A stretch of DNA of 64,000 bases from assembly GCA_001465115.1 (NCBI GenBank), contig CP013614.1, forward strand, positions 1,860,001 to 1,924,000, read 5' to 3'. Position numbers and translations under genes: made by a program. Below the pieces are notes generated by a model. That model did no database searches. It saw only the letters and a list, made by a program, of their open reading frames with translations, and had not been told where the DNA came from. Positions 57,501 through 64,000 of the stretch are shown one piece after another; positions within the stretch are counted from its first letter, which is position 1, and every line of letters begins with the position of its first letter. This stretch comes from Enterococcus silesiacus. Its GTDB lineage: Bacteria > Bacillota > Bacilli > Lactobacillales > Enterococcaceae.

Positions 57501-57581
57501 AAACAGTAACAGCTTCCATTTGAAAAGACTTTTTTTATTAGGCAGTTTAGAGGATTTTTTTTTAGTATTTTTTATTTTCAT
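54513..57581 (-). CDS. Large membrane-anchored extracellular protein of the SipW operon, 1022 residues
   Basis: The start at ATG 57581 lies eight bases after GGAGG. A basic N-terminus (KNTKKKSSKLPNKKSLFKWK) is followed by one transmembrane anchor (LLLFTAVFMIAVGISLSFY). The rest is a long outside region rich in beta-strand patterns, with propeller-like segments such as YGQLALIDANGNVEKTIWVA, NGTFSIYYTGSSSRRMSLL and FVGISELNTTTG. No LPxTG or enzyme motif is seen. It is the last gene, 13 bases after the TasA/CalY-like gene. It could be a scaffold or assembly factor of the surface fibre. I do not recognise the family. Confidence 0.72.
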   Translation of the reverse strand: MKIKNTKKKSSKLPNKKSLFKWKLLLFTAVFMIAVGISLSFYQKVTKKFLIQATPYSDQTIILDKGTENEFEVPSDGKNVFEKDLLPKYADYKQGSQIKLNLNREMFSGYSTTLNDRVIQAVKTKENKVIELRLFGNYGFEGINNTKEMTYGQLALIDANGNVEKTIWVAEKAPEWMPSRNDPSHSAPSGLYDNQNGTFSIYYTGSSSRRMSLLIDNNLNVVSREKINENGHDRQGQTNNRTSVDYEGNRYAYVFFNDSAAVKEKTKYNVFTIDAQGKYILNFKLKAMNAAFDYGALIGENQKPDGWRDGIDSDSLIRGTNEEFVGISELNTTTGLAPKLKFLNIWSAAGDLLYTYQPNDGKGSATLNFIRAISSPREYYFTETLSSEVSLKKLDIATKKVETIKVFPKGTKIDFVQNDNGEYSFYGYITEFNGIFRGYGEKPALVVGRMDKNFTIISLSGIASADKISLVVILSLNNENYYVGGNILGGKEFVENSFPDGAKEKQFSGKMTNSLYGILKVVDDYSPIIKGDDLKINVSDPRFSDVTFLNNMLIYGTDKVDRTHKDAIKVYDQHDLVRSLDLKDEEWLYDRINRNPLNPTEINWHALGLDLAMLGPQRITYFITDSQLQTTSTSRWINKIDDGMAVTDEYLLKASNFHVSIDDVATLDAVKVKNASGTKLWELFDQHELIDDGTSQKDKALVDENQLTTIKQAKKGYDLKRSQSKSPELEDYSEFIKPYPLTIYYEYKDNNDQTKKLRQDLTVFVTNGTTKVDIEKKQVIYGFGFSYPLKKAYSLTDEQIIELSKATVWKYDNIWDQNVAETDFSTNRNDEYLTGTNEFKTGINNARNPREDYQLKLTTNLIPDNVTNDLIQVKLYEDEVTLHVRQLVQKSAEGLIVPTEGYFYLDNIKNVDEQAVQRFQSIGKSGTQIDVEYTTVKLPVSFDQYFYQALVILPEYYKYDGYQLASTEANLEQIQIGLPKIDFRDDNNEYWLTLLISPSITEGDKLGLYGWSYGQKDSYLVE

Positions 57582-57594
57582 GTTAGGTTCCTCC

Positions 57595-58176
57595 TCATTC
57601 TTTTTCACCGTATAATACTTCGTACACACTTTTCAATGGTTCTGACTCAGGTATTTGAGATTGCCACCATGCATTAACATAAGTTTGATCTTCAGCAGTA
57701 ACTGCTTCAGCTTTTATTCCAAGCGTTAATTTACCTTGCGTATTATTTTGAACTTTGATTTTCTCAACTAATGCAGCAGTTGTTTGTCCTTCTTTCAACT
57801 TCTTATTATAATAGTAATAGCCATCTTTGCCGTCTATCCAATCAATCAGATTTAGACCCACAGCAATTTCATTTAATGCTACTACATGTGAAATTCCTTT
57901 TGAATCGATTAATGTTGGATGAATCATTAGCCGAACAAACTGGCTTACTTCCGCTTTATTTCTGACCTGTATTACTCTAGCTTGTTCTTTATCAATGGTT
58001 AACTTAGATTCAACGGGATCTTTATCAAGAACTAAAACCTTCAAATCACCAGCTTGAACAGAATAAGACCGCTCATCTTTAGAATAAAAATTAGCATTTG
58101 TTTCCCCCGTCCCCTTTGCAAGCAAGACAAATGTAGTCAAAAGAACAAAAGAGCTAACAAACAATTTAGTTTTCAT
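57595..58176 (-). CDS. TasA/CalY (camelysin)-like secreted protein
   Basis: The 193-residue protein has a signal peptide (KLFVSSFVLLTTFVLLAKG) and a mature start TNANFYSKDERSYSVQAGDL. A beta-rich core follows with VRNKAEVSQFVRLMIHP, the TasA/CalY pattern of 'VxNxxxxxxxVRV'. WIDGKDGYYYYNKKLKEGQ recalls the strand that precedes the final hydrophobic part in SipW substrates. It lies 15 bases after the second BsaA-like gene. Bacillus homologues form biofilm fibres or their anchors. Homology is remote, so the role is inferred. Confidence 0.65.
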   Translation of the reverse strand: MKTKLFVSSFVLLTTFVLLAKGTGETNANFYSKDERSYSVQAGDLKVLVLDKDPVESKLTIDKEQARVIQVRNKAEVSQFVRLMIHPTLIDSKGISHVVALNEIAVGLNLIDWIDGKDGYYYYNKKLKEGQTTAALVEKIKVQNNTQGKLTLGIKAEAVTAEDQTYVNAWWQSQIPESEPLKSVYEVLYGEKE

Positions 58177-58191
58177 CTTGCCCTCTCCTTT

Positions 58192-59013
58192 TTAATCTAC
58201 TTTATCTTTCAACATTTCATATACAGGGTTATTTTTGCCCAATTCAAAACCAGGTGCTTCACTGATTGCAAGTTTTGATGCTGAATAAGCTTGTGCGTTA
58301 GCAGTAATTTCATACAAGCTTCCTTTTAATTCATTTGAAAGTTGTTTTGAAACTGCTAAATGAGATATCAGGCTAATTGTCCATTCGCCTGGTTTTAAAG
58401 GTTCTGAGTAATAAAAGAAGTCTTTATAAAACAACCAGTAAGGTGTTTTTTTATCAAGAACTGTCTTTGTTAGCTCTGTTGTAAATTGTGGATGTATTGT
58501 ATTTTGAAGGAGCAATGGCCGCCCCCCATCGTCTAAAGGCCATGTTAGCTTCTCATTTTCTGTGCGTATTTTGCCTGTTAAAAAGTCACTTGGCTGTTTT
58601 TCATACGTTTCATTTGGTAACCAAGTTTTACTATCAGTTAGCTGAATTGGATTAACACTTGCTGTTTTAACAAGTTCCAAGTGGCCATTCCCCGTTTGAT
58701 CCTGTAAGTCGATCTTGAAAGATAACGCCACTTCGTGTAATGATACCCGCACTAAAGCTAACGATGTTCCATCATTTCTGACAGCGATATTTTTTTCAGC
58801 TTTGTAATTTGGTGCGACAATGACACTATTTTTTTGTCCTTCAAGTCTAATTTCCAAGCGTTTTGAATCCATACGGTTAATTCGTTGATCAGCCATTGTT
58901 ACCCACGCATATGTGCCTCCAGCAATCATTAGCAGTCCATAAAGCAGTGTAAAGATGAGAACATGAATTTTTCCATGATAACGTCTTAGTCTACTCTTGT
59001 TCTTTTTAATCAT
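58192..59013 (-). CDS. BsaA-like SipW-dependent surface protein, paralogue 2
   Basis: The 273-residue protein has a basic N-terminus, one hydrophobic segment (HVLIFTLLYGLLMIAGGTYAWV) and then DQRINRMDSKRLEI. The GTYAW plus RINRM pattern is nearly the same as in the larger paralogue and is typical of SipW-cleaved matrix proteins. The mature part has LVRVSLHEVALSF, an aromatic YWLFYKDFFYYSEPLKPGEW strand and a C-terminal YEITANAQAYSASK. It follows the LPRTG protein by 15 bases. It is probably a minor fibre subunit. Confidence 0.75.
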   Translation of the reverse strand: MIKKNKSRLRRYHGKIHVLIFTLLYGLLMIAGGTYAWVTMADQRINRMDSKRLEIRLEGQKNSVIVAPNYKAEKNIAVRNDGTSLALVRVSLHEVALSFKIDLQDQTGNGHLELVKTASVNPIQLTDSKTWLPNETYEKQPSDFLTGKIRTENEKLTWPLDDGGRPLLLQNTIHPQFTTELTKTVLDKKTPYWLFYKDFFYYSEPLKPGEWTISLISHLAVSKQLSNELKGSLYEITANAQAYSASKLAISEAPGFELGKNNPVYEMLKDKVD

Positions 59014-59028
59014 TCTCTCCCTCTCTCC

Positions 59029-59781
59029 TTAACCTGCCTCTCCATTTTGATTGTCTTTATTAAATCTTTTAAGTAATAAAATAATTACAAGTACAAAGAA
59101 AGCTGCGCATACTTTGTATAAAAAATTTTCTATCTCTTCACCAGTTCTAGGTAGATAATCCCAAAATGATTTTTTTTCATCCTTTTTTTTTGAAGGCTCT
59201 GGTTTAAAAATAGGTGCTTCGATTTCAGTCGTTCCTTTTGCCTTTGATTCAGCATCAAAAATCCAATGAAATTGATATTCACTTGGTTCTTTGTAATCCT
59301 CTAACCCTAGACTGCTAGACACAGTAAACCTTGCCTTCAAAACACTTTCGCCACCAGATTCATAGACTCCTAAAGGCAATGGATCAGATGTCCAGTCGTG
59401 CTGGTCATTCCCTAAAAGTCCACCTGCATAAATTATCTTTCCTTCATGTTCCAATTCAACCTTTACTGCATCTGTAAAATCGATAGGCCCAGTATTTTTT
59501 CCTGCTTTTACTAATAGACTCAACTTAAATCCTTCTTTTACATCGACATTTCTAATCGTGATTTCTTTAGTAAATGAATAACCAGGCATAACATCTACTA
59601 AATCAATAAAATATTCACCTTCACTTGTAGCATACAGTCCCTCACTATCTCCAATAACCATTCCGGGAGGCAACGCTTCTGCATGGACAGATACTTCCTC
59701 AATTCCTACACTAAGAATCGAAAAGAGGAAGAGAAGCAATAGGTGCCACCCCTTCTTATTCGTGGTGTTAAGCTGCCCCAT
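59029..59781 (-). CDS. LPxTG wall-anchored protein of the SipW operon
   Basis: This 250-residue protein starts at ATG 59781 behind GGGAGG. It has a signal peptide (HLLLLFLFSILSVGIEEVSVHA), a beta-rich ectodomain (FIDLVDVMPGYSFTKEITIRNVD and VLKARFTVSSSLGL) and a sortase motif LPRTGEE (about residue 214). A hydrophobic span (FLYKVCAAFFVLVIILLL) and a basic tail KRFNK follow. It should be covalently linked to peptidoglycan by sortase A. Between the two BsaA-like genes, it is well placed to tether the fibre to the wall; that role is inferred. Confidence 0.82.
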   Translation of the reverse strand: MGQLNTTNKKGWHLLLLFLFSILSVGIEEVSVHAEALPPGMVIGDSEGLYATSEGEYFIDLVDVMPGYSFTKEITIRNVDVKEGFKLSLLVKAGKNTGPIDFTDAVKVELEHEGKIIYAGGLLGNDQHDWTSDPLPLGVYESGGESVLKARFTVSSSLGLEDYKEPSEYQFHWIFDAESKAKGTTEIEAPIFKPEPSKKKDEKKSFWDYLPRTGEEIENFLYKVCAAFFVLVIILLLKRFNKDNQNGEAG

Positions 59782-59803
59782 TTTTCTTCCCTCCCTAATT
59801 TAA

Positions 59804-61009
59804 TTAATTATTTTTAGATGCAAATGTTGTTAATAAATCGACAATTTTTTTAGTTGTTGTACCTTCTTCAGTGCTCATTGCCCAACCACCATTATCGCCA
59901 GCAGCATCAGTTAATGCAGCTTTTACTGCTTGAATCGCTTCTAAGTTCACGACTAGATCAAATTGCATATCTGAATAAGAACCTGAAGCATTATTAGCAA
60001 AACCTAAGGCTTGTAAAAATACAGGGGTCTCATTACCACTTTCTAAAGCATTCAGATAATAGAAATAGCCATCTTCTGTATTATAAACCCATTTTCCTTG
60101 TTCAAGAGTAGCAGTATCTGTCATTGCTGCAGCATCATATACTGCATACAAAGCTGAGTCTAACTCATTGTCTGCCTGCATTTTTGATGTCCAACGAGAA
60201 GCATCAGCTGAATCAACTTGTGGAATTTGATTTCCTGTTGCCAGAGTTTTAGGAACTGATGCACCTGATACTCCTAAGGTTGTATATTCATAGTCATAAG
60301 CAACTCCATATTTTTCACCTTTTGTACCAAGTAATACGTTATTTCCAGCCCAATCTTTGGCTTTGTGTTCTATACCTGAATAAACAAAATACTTAAAGTC
60401 AGTTGCGTTAAACGTCCAATCAGAAACATTCTCTTCAGAATAATCAGTAGCAGATAGATTTAGTGACACTTTTTGGAATTTATCCCCTAAGTCCTCATGC
60501 TCATAATAAGCAACAGATTCAACGCTAACACCTTTTTCATTTTTACTTGCTTTAACTTTTATAGTGACACCTTCTGGTAAGGCTGGCGTAATATTTTTAG
60601 CAGTTAAAGTTGTCCATTTAGTGTCTGAATACTTATTAGCCTCAAATGAAACTGGAAAATCACTGTCGCCTTTTTTCCATGCAGCACTATTTTCTTTTTG
60701 TTGCGCATTGTCTTTATAAACTTTTAATACTTCTTCATATGATACACGGACAAATACAGGCTGATCACCTAAGTTATTAACGCTAACTTCTTTTTGGTTT
60801 TCAGTACCAATTTCCCAGTTCTCATTTGGGATGAATTTTTCATCCAATTTTACAGAACCATCTGTAATTGTTTTTGTATTCATTCTATTGATTCGTTCAT
60901 CTCTTATTTGAACCCAGGCAAATGTTCCTGCTAACAGCATTAACGTTGCCAACCCAACAGCACTAGCTGTTAAAAGCTTTTTCTTTTTTTTGATTGATAC
61001 TTTTTTCAT
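59804..61009 (-). CDS. BsaA-like SipW-dependent biofilm matrix protein, main candidate subunit
   Basis: The 401-residue protein starts at ATG 61009 behind AGGAGG. It has a lysine-rich N-terminus (KKVSIKKKKKLLTASAV), the hydrophobic LATLMLLAGTFAWVQI and then RDERINRMNTKTITDGSVKL. The mature part begins with a conserved VSVNNLGDQPVFVRVSYEEVL. A DGYFYYLNALESGNETP strand and a C-terminal MQFDLVVNLEAIQAVKAALTDA follow, as in BsaA of Clostridium perfringens and relatives. Such proteins are cut by SipW and polymerise outside the cell. It directly follows the SipW-type peptidase gene, which fits enzyme and substrate. Confidence 0.82.
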   Translation of the reverse strand: MKKVSIKKKKKLLTASAVGLATLMLLAGTFAWVQIRDERINRMNTKTITDGSVKLDEKFIPNENWEIGTENQKEVSVNNLGDQPVFVRVSYEEVLKVYKDNAQQKENSAAWKKGDSDFPVSFEANKYSDTKWTTLTAKNITPALPEGVTIKVKASKNEKGVSVESVAYYEHEDLGDKFQKVSLNLSATDYSEENVSDWTFNATDFKYFVYSGIEHKAKDWAGNNVLLGTKGEKYGVAYDYEYTTLGVSGASVPKTLATGNQIPQVDSADASRWTSKMQADNELDSALYAVYDAAAMTDTATLEQGKWVYNTEDGYFYYLNALESGNETPVFLQALGFANNASGSYSDMQFDLVVNLEAIQAVKAALTDAAGDNGGWAMSTEEGTTTKKIVDLLTTFASKNN

Positions 61010-61072
61010 TTTTCTTCCTCCTAATATTCTAAATATATAAATCAATGAATGGATCATTGAATCATACCATGC

Positions 61073-61843
61073 TTAACGGCGCTGCCTCACAGAACGCTTT
61101 TTTGTGACAATTGTTGGTTGATCTGCAAAGACTCTTAGTACCCATATAAAACCAAATAATGAGAATAAAAACACCAGACTAACAACAAAATGCCCCTGTA
61201 CAAATTTCAGTACTTCTCCGACTTTGGGAATCACAAACAAAGTTTTACCAACGATGCGCTCCGCTGATATCGGCGGATCATCACTATTATTTGCATCCCC
61301 TTTTGTTATTACAAATTGACCTTCTTTACCTTCCAACTGATCTGCTTTCTTTACAAGTCGGTGAGTCAGATTTGCATCTTCTCCAACACGATAAGTAATA
61401 ATATCATTTACATTTACCTGATCGTAGGTTGCACTTTTCACTATAATTATATCCCCAGCATAAAATCCACCAGGCAAAGAATCTTTTTTTGGGACCATAG
61501 AATTGGTTTTAACTGTATAAAACCGATAGCCCCAAAATGATTTTTCTGGATCTTTATTTAATACAAACAAGGTTGCACCCAAAACAATCGCTAACATTAA
61601 GCCATAAAAAGCAACATCAAACACGATAGCAATTCTTTTTTTCCAAGGAGAGGGCGGAAGAACAGCTTTTTTACTCAGCTTTTTTTTCTTCATTTTTTTT
61701 GTAGTAGAAACTCGAGTTGTTTTTTCTCTACTTTGCTCAATCTTTTTAGCTGTTCGCTTTTGTACACCTTTAGGAGGAGTTTTCTTCTTTTTATTCACTT
61801 CTAAATTTTTAGACAAAATTACACCCCTATTTTCCATACTCAT
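61073..61843 (-). CDS. sipW: SipW-type (ER-type) signal peptidase I
   Basis: This 256-residue membrane protease has an unusually long basic cytosolic N-terminus (about 70 residues, e.g. KKKKTPPKGVQKRTAKK). A transmembrane helix (VFDVAFYGLMLAIVLGATLFVL) follows. The catalytic Ser is in FYTVKTNSMVPKKDSLPGGF, and a His in ANLTHRLVKK stands where bacterial-type enzymes have Lys. GQFVITKGDANNSDDPPI contains the Asp. A second helix near the C-terminus ends in KKRSVRQRR. The Ser-His-Asp set marks the ER type used for TasA/BsaA. The start is uncertain: a TTG at 61816 has a better ribosome site than ATG 61843. Confidence 0.9.
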   Translation of the reverse strand: MSMENRGVILSKNLEVNKKKKTPPKGVQKRTAKKIEQSREKTTRVSTTKKMKKKKLSKKAVLPPSPWKKRIAIVFDVAFYGLMLAIVLGATLFVLNKDPEKSFWGYRFYTVKTNSMVPKKDSLPGGFYAGDIIIVKSATYDQVNVNDIITYRVGEDANLTHRLVKKADQLEGKEGQFVITKGDANNSDDPPISAERIVGKTLFVIPKVGEVLKFVQGHFVVSLVFLFSLFGFIWVLRVFADQPTIVTKKRSVRQRR

Positions 61844-62660
61844 TTAAAACTTATTCCACATACTATTTAAATAAAAACAACATTTTAAAAACGCATACCA
61901 TATACAAGCTATATAAAATACATTAAAACTTAATATAAAATAACTAACTAACACAAAACGTATTATACATACCACTATATAAAAAAGCAATACCTTAAGG
62001 CCTCTTTTATAAAACACATACAAAAATAGCTTTAAAAGTCACTTTAAAACCATAGCAAAAAATGATATTTAATCAAATTAAATATCTAACCAATTACTAA
62101 TATTACAAAAAATAACATAATAACAAAAATTATATAACTTAAAAACAATATAACGACTGATTAAATTGCGATATAAACATATAATTATAATTAACAGGAA
62201 AATTTTCTATATAATTGTTAAACCTAAAATAACCTTCGTTATTTTACAATAACACTTATCACGCCTTTTAGACTCTAGTAAGCATCCAAATTTACAGACG
62301 GCAATTTTAACTTCACCGTTCAATATTAGTATTTTGACAACAATCTAAACATTATAATTATAAACATAAGTAATCAAGATCCAAGCGGTTGAATATATTT
62401 TATCTAGACTTGAAATACTAAAAAATTAGCTATCAATTTTATTAACAACAAACTTGTATCTTACAAATAATCCTACCTTGCAGTTTAATAAGATTCAAAA
62501 CATATGAAATTTACAAAAAGTTCACTTAAAACATTTGAATGTGCATATGGAAAGACGCTTATTTTGTCTAAGTTTCATTCGTAGATTTATGCCCAATTTA
62601 CAGTATGTTGGCTAAGAGAATATTTAGAAGAATATTCTCTTTTAACATTTTTAAACACAA
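61844..62660. other. Long, very AT-rich gene-free region upstream of the SipW operon
   Basis: About 800 bases contain no frame of note. The promoter of the matrix operon should be here, but no single box stands out because AT content is so high. A terminator-like hairpin at 62615-62640 (AGAGAATATT/AATATTCTCT followed by Ts) points right and has no gene before it, so a short plus-strand RNA is possible. Confidence 0.55.
62615..62644 (+). terminator. Orphan rightward terminator-like hairpin
   Basis: A perfect 10-bp AT-rich stem with loop TAGAAG is followed by four Ts and more Ts a few bases on. No plus-strand gene precedes it. Confidence 0.45.
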
Positions 62661-62665
62661 AAAAA

Positions 62666-62694
62666 CTCGATCCCTTACTAGATAAGGAATCGAG
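62666..62694 (-). terminator. Terminator of rplJ-rplL
   Basis: CTCGAT..CCTT and AAGG.ATCGAG arms form a stem 23 bases after rplL, followed by seven Ts on the minus strand. Confidence 0.85.
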
Positions 62695-62716
62695 CGAATC
62701 TTTACAGAGTAAAGAA

Positions 62717-63082
62717 TTATTTTACTGTTACTGAAGCGCCAACTTCTTCTAAAGCAGCTTTTAAAGCTTCTGCTTCATCTTTAGAAACGCCTTCTTTAAC
62801 TGGTGCAGGAGCGCCATCAACTACTGCTTTAGCTTCTTTCAAGCCAAGACCAGTTGCTTCACGAACTGCTTTGATAACTTTAACTTTTTGGTCTCCAGCT
62901 GCAGTTAATTCTACAGTGAATTCAGTTTGTTCTTCGCCAGCTGCTGCTGGTCCTGCTGCTGCTGCTACAGGAGCTGCTGCAGATACGTCAAATTTTTCTT
63001 CAATAGCTTTTACTAAGTCGTTTAATTCTAAAATAGTTGCGCCTTCTAATTCTGCAACAATGTTTTCAATGTTCAATGCCAT
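62717..63082 (-). CDS. rplL: 50S ribosomal protein L7/L12
   Basis: The 121-residue stalk protein recruits translation factors. It has the N-terminal dimerisation segment [20 protein letters not shown], an alanine-rich hinge ([15 protein letters not shown], about 34-48) and the C-terminal domain [25 protein letters not shown]. It follows rplJ in the usual order. Confidence 0.98.
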   Translation of the reverse strand: MALNIENIVAELEGATILELNDLVKAIEEKFDVSAAAPVAAAAGPAAAGEEQTEFTVELTAAGDQKVKVIKAVREATGLGLKEAKAVVDGAPAPVKEGVSKDEAEALKAALEEVGASVTVK

Positions 63083-63143
63083 TATGGTTTCCTCCGTTTT
63101 AATAATTCATTATTTTTTAGTTTAGTTTGTTACTAGGCTGCAA

Positions 63144-63644
63144 TTATGCAACTTCTTCTTCTTTTTCTGCCACTGCTTTGACAGCGTAAGCCACTTGTCT
63201 GACTGGCGCTTGCAATACAGATAATAGCATAGAAAGTAGTCCATCGCGACTTGGAAGTTTTGCTAAAGATGTCATTTCTTCTACTGAAGATACTTTACCT
63301 TCAATAACGCCACCTTTGATTTCCAATGCTTTGGCAGTACTTGCAAATTCGTCGATGATTTTAGCAGGTGCTACTACATCGTCGTTACTGAAAGCGACTG
63401 CTGTAGGTCCTGTAAATACTTCGTCCAAACCTTCTAGTCCAGCTTTTTTAGCTGCACGTGAAAGGATAGAGTTTTTGATAACTTTCATTTCAACATTTGC
63501 ATCACGCAATTGTTTACGTAAGCTAGTTACTTCCTCTACAGTTAAACCACGGTAGTCAACAATGACTACAGAAGCTGCTGCTTCGAATTTAGCTGTTGCT
63601 TCTTCGACTAAGGTTTCTTTTTTAGCGATTGCTGCTTCACTCAT
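63144..63644 (-). CDS. rplJ: 50S ribosomal protein L10
   Basis: This 166-residue protein anchors the L7/L12 dimers to the ribosome. The N-terminus reads [42 protein letters not shown], typical of L10, and the C-terminal helix [22 protein letters not shown] binds L12. It starts behind AGGAGGTG. Its synthesis is controlled by the upstream leader. Confidence 0.98.
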   Translation of the reverse strand: MSEAAIAKKETLVEEATAKFEAAASVVIVDYRGLTVEEVTSLRKQLRDANVEMKVIKNSILSRAAKKAGLEGLDEVFTGPTAVAFSNDDVVAPAKIIDEFASTAKALEIKGGVIEGKVSSVEEMTSLAKLPSRDGLLSMLLSVLQAPVRQVAYAVKAVAEKEEEVA

Positions 63645-63664
63645 TTATTTTCACCTCCTGATTA

Positions 63665-63903
63665 TTGATGGGTAGAGCTCAATTGTTGTGATTGAAGATA
63701 AGTACAGGCTCGCTTCGCTCGTGATGAAACTACCGTCGCTTTGCTCCTCTAGTACTGTTCAACATCAATTTTTATGAAAAATTGTGTTTCACAGCAAACA
63801 AACTCCATGCCACCGTTGACATAGAGGGACGTAATTGTATGTATCAACAATTGTCCTCGGTAGGAAATTAAGACTTGCGTCACCTACTGTCTTCGGTACA
63901 GTT
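63665..63903 (-). promoter_or_regulatory. Ribosomal protein L10 leader
   Basis: The minus strand between the rplA side and rplJ carries the conserved leader words CGAAGACAGTAGGTGACGC, TTAATTTCCTACCGAGGAC and CGTCCCTCTATG. These form the kink-turn RNA bound by the L10-L12 complex, which represses the operon when in excess. A further hairpin (AGTACTAG side to CTGTACTT) lies closer to rplJ. Exact ends are approximate. Confidence 0.85.
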
Positions 63904-63913
63904 AATTATTAAC

Positions 63914-63946
63914 CTCAACTACCTTACCATGGGGAAGGTAGTTGAG
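63914..63946. other. Strong hairpin upstream of the L10 leader
   Basis: CTCAACTACCTT and AAGGTAGTTGAG form a perfect 12-bp stem. A seven-T run follows on the plus strand only. On the minus strand TTGACT precedes it, so it may overlap a promoter or act as an attenuator between rplA and rplJ. No gene is seen from 63947 to 64000. Confidence 0.5.
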
Positions 63947-64000
63947 TCAATAATTTTTTTAAATTATTCAGCTTTTCTTTTGATCTAGTTCCATAGACCA

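Overview
The window reads as the chromosome of a low-GC Gram-positive coccus, most likely an Enterococcus outside E. faecium, in or near the E. faecalis-like species group. This is judged from protein style and gene content: DUF1827 beside clpE, ptsHI, type VII LXG cassettes, an Mga-type regulator and an L10-leader rplJL operon. Species cannot be fixed by eye. Most genes sit on the minus strand.

Region 1 (1-16.5 kb): a partial trigger factor gene and a zinc-ribbon membrane protein come first. A gfr-like operon follows: a mannose-family PTS (EIIA, EIIB, EIIC, EIID) plus two SIS-domain deglycases, probably for glucoselysine and fructoselysine. A -24/-12 sigma-54 promoter precedes it, and its LevR-type activator gene carries a one-base frameshift. 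Next is a methionine and methyl-cycle operon (MetE-like methyltransferase, luxS, MetQ-like lipoprotein, mtnN) behind a T-box leader with a probable AUG (Met) specifier. A dGTPase-like gene paired with a membrane-anchored coiled-coil protein closes the region and may be accessory or defensive.

Region 2 (16.5-25.5 kb): an accessory block. It holds a type VII secretion LXG polymorphic-toxin locus with two small helper proteins, a full-length toxin and its presumed immunity gene, a 5'-truncated second toxin cassette with an LHH nuclease tip and SUKH immunity gene, and a relic of a third cassette. Beyond it are two related ~75-nt elements that look like structured RNAs, an AbrB-like/GNAT pair and a secreted DUF1002 protein.

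Region 3 (25.5-41.8 kb): mostly core genes. These are ptsHI, clpE behind a CtsR operator, a DUF1827 gene, an acyltransferase, prfC, an Mga-like regulator, a CNNM/CorC protein, an AI-2E-family transporter, a secreted NlpC/P60 protein with four GW-like repeats, a GNAT and ntdP.

Region 4 (42-44.2 kb): a 31-repeat, 30-spacer CRISPR array with type I-C-like repeats and no cas genes anywhere in the window. Its leader is inferred to be on the right, so it would be read leftwards. One spacer resembles the 3' end of a tRNA gene.

Region 5 (44.2-54 kb): recX-mutY, rlmD, and a cellobiose-type PTS operon. The operon has a GH1 phospho-glycosidase whose usual acid/base Glu is Gln, and a divergent PRD/EIIA regulator. 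Two small genes follow, one with a decayed duplicate upstream.

Region 6 (54.4-61.9 kb): a six-gene operon that resembles a SipW-dependent biofilm-matrix system. It encodes an ER-type signal peptidase, two BsaA-like proteins with G-T-(F/Y)-A-W signal peptides, an LPRTG wall-anchored protein, a TasA/CalY-like protein and a 1022-residue membrane-anchored extracellular protein. It lies behind about 800 bases of very AT-rich non-coding DNA. This is the best candidate for a little-described system here. The window ends with rplL, rplJ and the L10 leader.
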